Under the pieces are notes generated by a model. That model was not told where the DNA came from. It searched no databases and saw only the letters and a program-made list of their open reading frames with translations. Made by a program: the position numbers and the translations under genes. 64,000 nucleotides of DNA from an uncultured Bacteroidales bacterium (GTDB taxonomy: Bacteria > Bacteroidota > Bacteroidia > Bacteroidales > Bacteroidaceae): positions 62,001-126,000 of the forward strand of contig CACXXT010000001.1 in the NCBI GenBank assembly GCA_902771725.1, written 5' to 3'. Shown here in pieces: positions 61,529 through 64,000 of this stretch. Within the stretch, counting starts at the first letter, position 1; each line of letters starts with the position of its first letter.

Positions 61529-61578
61529 TTTTTGCTCTTTCTTTTGTTAAAAACAATAAAGTTTTTGCTCTTTCTTTT
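61529..61578 (+). repeat. Direct repeat TTTTTGCTCTTTCTTTT in a promoter region
   Basis: Two exact 17-bp copies at 61529-61545 and 61562-61578, start to start 33 bp. The second holds the -33 TTTG of the ATPase gene. Confidence 0.85.
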
Positions 61579-61595
61579 ATGATTTTATATCTTTG
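61564..61595 (+). promoter_or_regulatory. Promoter of the AAA ATPase gene
   Basis: TTTG (61564-61567) and TATCTTTG (61588-61595) with a 20-base spacer; a full match to the consensus. Start codon 22 bases later. Confidence 0.8.
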
Positions 61596-61617
61596 CGCCC
61601 AAATTAAGACATGTTGA

Positions 61618-62961
61618 ATGATGGCATATTACAGAAGAAACATAGATAGCCAGTTGGAAATATGGCGCAATGACTCCAATCACAAGCCTCTGCTGATTCG
61701 CGGAGCACGTCAGGTCGGTAAATCGACTGCCGTCAGGCAGTTGGGTAAATCTTTTAAGTACTATCTGGAAATCAACTTGGAGAAACAGACCGATTTGCAC
61801 CAATTCTTTCCTGACAGTATTGATGTAAAGCGGACATGTCAGCTATTGAGCGTCAGCATGGGCATTCCTGTGGTTCCTGGTGAAACCCTGCTTTTTATCG
61901 ATGAGATACAGTCCTGCCAGAATGCCATCAGAACACTTCGCTATTTCCGCGAGGACTATCCGGAACTGCATGTCATCGCAGCCGGTTCTCTGCTGGAATT
62001 CGCCCTCGACGAACTCCCTTCATTTGCTGTAGGTCGTATTCGCTCTTTCTATCTGTATCCATTCTCCTTCGACGATTTTCTGTCTGCTCTAGGACTTGAT
62101 TCATTGAAAGAGTTCAAAACACAGGCCACCAGAGAAGGAACACCATTGCCGGATCCCATACATAATCAGATGAAGGATTTGTTGCGCACGTTCTATCTGG
62201 TTGGAGGTATGCCTGAAGCCGTCAGCACATGGGTCAGCAAACAGGATTTTTTGGCTTGCAGCCGGGTACACAACGACATTCTTGATGCCTACCAACAGGA
62301 TTTCTCCAAATACAAAAAACGCGTATCGCCTGATTTGCTACGACAGGTGTTGCGCTCTGTGGCACTTCAAGCTGGAAAGAAATTCGTTTTTGCCGAAGCC
62401 AGTCGTGATGTTGCTGCTGCATCTGTCAAGGAGTGTCTTCGCCTGTTGACACTGGCAGGACTCATCACCCCAGTTAAGCATACTGCCGCCAACGGCCTTC
62501 CGCTTGGTGCAGAGGAGAACGAGAAGTATGTCAAGTTTCTCTTTCTCGACCTGGGCCTGATGCAGACCATGCTCTCGTTGCCAGCCAATGACATTCTTTT
62601 GGCTTCCGATGTTGACTTTGTCAACAAAGGAGCAGCCTCTGAGATGTTTGCTGGCTTGGAGTTGCTTAAAGCCCATGATTGTTTTGTGAAAGCCGAGATG
62701 TTCTATTGGCAGAACACAGACAAGGGGACGAGTGGCGAAATTGATTACCTCACAGCGATAAGCGGGAAGATAATCCCTATTGAAGTGAAGGCCAACACTC
62801 AGGGTAAGATGCAGAGCCTGCATCATTTCATGCAGAAGCGTGCTTCTTCATATGGAATACGCACTTCGCTGGAGAATGTTGCTTCCTACAGTCATGATGG
62901 TAGGTCCATAAAAGTCATTCCTTTGTATGCTATTGGTTCAGTCCTCAATATGTCTATTTGA
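61618..62961 (+). CDS. AAA_14 ATPase with DUF4143 domain
   Basis: A 447-residue protein. Walker A is IRGARQVGKST (about 28-38), Walker B LLFIDEIQ (about 91-98), then a sensor segment VIAAGSLLEFAL; the C-terminal half is DUF4143 with a PD-(D/E)XK-like region (GTSGEIDYLTAISGKIIPIEVKANT in outline; E, D and EVK residues). These proteins are common, variable accessory genes of unclear role in gut bacteria. GC content is visibly lower than in the preceding 60 kb, as for the toxin-antitoxin pair after it, suggesting acquisition. A second ATG three bases later is equally possible. Confidence 0.9.
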   Translation: MMAYYRRNIDSQLEIWRNDSNHKPLLIRGARQVGKSTAVRQLGKSFKYYLEINLEKQTDLHQFFPDSIDVKRTCQLLSVSMGIPVVPGETLLFIDEIQSCQNAIRTLRYFREDYPELHVIAAGSLLEFALDELPSFAVGRIRSFYLYPFSFDDFLSALGLDSLKEFKTQATREGTPLPDPIHNQMKDLLRTFYLVGGMPEAVSTWVSKQDFLACSRVHNDILDAYQQDFSKYKKRVSPDLLRQVLRSVALQAGKKFVFAEASRDVAAASVKECLRLLTLAGLITPVKHTAANGLPLGAEENEKYVKFLFLDLGLMQTMLSLPANDILLASDVDFVNKGAASEMFAGLELLKAHDCFVKAEMFYWQNTDKGTSGEIDYLTAISGKIIPIEVKANTQGKMQSLHHFMQKRASSYGIRTSLENVASYSHDGRSIKVIPLYAIGSVLNMSI

Positions 62962-63144
62962 TGACGATACTGATGTGATTGTCTATCCAGGTTTTTGCCT
63001 TGAATTCTTCTTTAAGAGGGAAAAGAATGCTTTGCTCCGTTACGCCAACAAAGCATATGCGGTCTGCCAGCTCGTAGATATAGCGGTTGCGGGCAAGGGC
63101 CAAAGCCACGAACATCATGGCTCTGGACTTATATAGCTGAAAAT

Positions 63145-63176
63145 GGCTCAAAGCTGAGCCTCTTTATCATTTTTTT
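63145..63176 (+). terminator. Intrinsic terminator downstream of the ATPase gene
   Basis: Arms GGCTCA and TGAGCC around AAGC, followed after ten bases by a run of seven T. A short but plausible rho-independent signal. Confidence 0.5.
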
Positions 63177-63187
63177 AGGGTTATTTC

Positions 63188-63219
63188 TTTGGCTAAGAAT
63201 GCTTTTGTGTTTATCTTTG
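63188..63219 (+). promoter_or_regulatory. Promoter of the toxin-antitoxin pair
   Basis: TTTG (63188-63191) and TATCTTTG (63212-63219) with a 20-base spacer; full consensus match, 27 bases before the antitoxin start. Confidence 0.8.
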
Positions 63220-63246
63220 CAGTCAGAATAGTAAAAAGATGGAATC

Positions 63247-63507
63247 ATGACTGCATTTGCATTAAACAAAATATTGAATTATCTCCATGCCCTGTCACTC
63301 TCTCAGAGCGAGCGACAGTGGTTGGCCGAGCGGTTGATTATGCCGACAACCAAGAGTGAGGCACATACTGCCGACAAAGACACGGCTTGGCTTGATGATG
63401 CTTTGAGCAAGTTCCATGTCGATTGGGGTGGGGAAAAGGAACCAATGGAAATTGCCGAGGAACTTCGACAGGGGGCAGAATTGATTAGAGACGTTGAAAG
63501 TTGGTAG
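63247..63507 (+). CDS. Probable antitoxin of a VapBC-like pair
   Basis: An 86-residue acidic protein directly before a PIN-domain gene (2-base gap to its ATG). The first 30 residues (ILNYLHALSLSQSERQWLAERL) look helical; the C-terminal part (WLDDALSKFHVDWGGEKEPMEIAEELR) has the acidic/aromatic pattern by which antitoxins wrap PIN toxins. No DNA-binding motif was recognised. Role rests on position and size. Confidence 0.7.
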   Translation: MTAFALNKILNYLHALSLSQSERQWLAERLIMPTTKSEAHTADKDTAWLDDALSKFHVDWGGEKEPMEIAEELRQGAELIRDVESW

Positions 63508-63509
63508 CC

Positions 63510-63914
63510 ATGCAGACATCCGGAAAGTAATTGCTTGACACATGCGTGTGCATTGCGCTTATCAAGAAGAATGCCTCTGTTATCCAACATCTGCGCGAAG
63601 TGAACAGAGACGAATGTAAAATCTCTGAGATAACCATTGCAGAGCTTTTTTATGGAGCCTATAATTCTGGAAAAGAAGAACATTTTGATGATGTGGCAGT
63701 AATTGCTGAGATGTTTGAGCAATGTCCTATTTCTGGTAGCCTGCGGAAGTATGCTAAAATCAGATGGTTGCTTAAGGAGAAGGGCAAACCTGTTGATCAT
63801 TTGGATATGTTTATCGCGGCGACATCATTGACAGAAGGGCTGACACTTATTACAGGAAACGTCAAGCATTTCGAGAGGATTCCAGGGTTGAAGATAGAGA
63901 ACTGGATGGAATAG
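63510..63914 (+). pseudogene. PIN-domain (VapC-like) toxin with stop codon at position 7
   Basis: Starting at the ATG at 63510 the frame reads MQTSGK, then TAA (63528-63530), then LLDTCVCIALIKK and the rest of a full PIN domain. VapC toxins typically begin with a short strand such as KYLLDTN, so a TAC or TAT codon for Tyr seems changed to TAA by one base. The PIN acids remain: Asp in LLDT, Glu in ITIAELFYG, Asp in HLDMFIAA and a late Asn/Asp region (LITGNVKHF). VapC enzymes are Mg-dependent RNases. Translation could restart at the TTG at 63531 (127 residues), keeping the first Asp at position 3, but most of the first strand would be lost. So it is either inactive, weakly expressed, or read through. 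Confidence 0.7.
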
Positions 63915-63922
63915 TCTTTCCT

Positions 63923-64000
63923 TCATCTCTCTTTCATAGTATCGTACAACTTCAGCAGCAGTTCCAGGCGTTCGTTCTCGTCTCGGAAGGATTGGTCGCG
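63923..64000 (-). CDS. C-terminal tail of a gene continuing beyond the window
   Basis: A minus-strand frame is open from the window edge to a TGA at 63923, giving 25 residues: RDQSFRDENERLELLLKL and YDTMKER. It is charged and helical, like the end of a coiled coil. It would end only 8 bases after the toxin stop codon. No family can be assigned. Confidence 0.45.
   Translation of the reverse strand, partial: RDQSFRDENERLELLLKLYDTMKER

Larger units (their letters stand above)
62962..63246. other. AT-rich 285-base spacer
   Basis: It holds a hairpin terminator and the toxin-antitoxin promoter. A 65-codon frame on the minus strand (62954-63151) is seen, with no promoter or family match, so it is not called as a gene. 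Confidence 0.4.

Noticed and set aside
62954-63151. A 65-codon minus-strand frame after the ATPase gene
   Set aside because: The translation looks protein-like in part, but there is no promoter, no partner and no recognised family. It may be a gene remnant; evidence is too thin to call it.

Overview
This 64-kb window is chromosomal DNA of a GC-rich Bacteroidales bacterium, most like the Prevotella group. The evidence is a complete SusC/SusD-type starch locus, many secreted or lipoprotein glycoside hydrolases, T9SS-like C-terminal tails, and promoters with the Bacteroidetes -7 motif TAnnTTTG (in three cases with TTTG about 20 bases upstream). No rRNA, tRNA, insertion sequence, prophage or CRISPR array was seen. 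No stretch over 300 bases lacks a gene.

Layout. 1-1.5 kb: 3' part of a GH92 mannosidase. 1.6-5.3 kb: housekeeping genes (Fur-family regulator, xseB, branched-chain aminotransferase, trmB, AlkD-like glycosylase). 5.4-9.6 kb, minus strand: a sodium-pumping methylmalonyl-CoA decarboxylase operon whose biotin carrier has two biotinyl domains. 9.8-14.4 kb: aroB, a GH43 enzyme, a DUF1573 protein and the methylmalonyl-CoA mutase chaperone meaB. 14.5-16.8 kb: a DUF6250 protein and an NhaC antiporter. 16.8-36.2 kb: a CAZyme cluster, almost all on the minus strand, with a GH97, two alginate-lyase-superfamily enzymes (one fused to a beta-helix domain), GH88, a SusA-like GH13, a GH106-like enzyme and a giant GH78. 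Together they look suited to a polymer containing uronate, rhamnose and alpha-glucose, but no SusC/SusD pair lies inside the cluster. A small plus-strand pair (DUF3667 and a lipoprotein) interrupts it. 36.4-39.2 kb: two secreted proteins, one with GxGYxYP and F5/8 type C-like domains. 39.3-56.2 kb: the starch locus. LacI regulator, MFS maltodextrin transporter, MalQ and SusB-like GH97 run leftward; SusC, SusD, SusE-like, SusF-like and a SusG-like alpha-amylase run rightward; a LacI-type operator lies between the two arms. 56.3-61.4 kb: old yellow enzyme, SDR, MATE exporter, phosphodiesterase and a secreted esterase. 61.6-64 kb: a more AT-rich accessory end with an AAA ATPase/DUF4143 protein, a VapBC-like toxin-antitoxin pair whose toxin has an early stop codon, and the tail of another gene.

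The least expected theme is short repeats inside genes. GC-rich palindromes sit in frame inside trmB, aroB and the biotin carrier and form the C-terminus of nhaC. One palindrome family shows compensatory base changes between copies. AT-rich repeats form part of the signal peptides of two lyases. Exact 8- or 9-bp tandem repeats fill several leaders and spacers. The genome seems to tolerate, and perhaps use, small mobile palindromes as protein-coding inserts.
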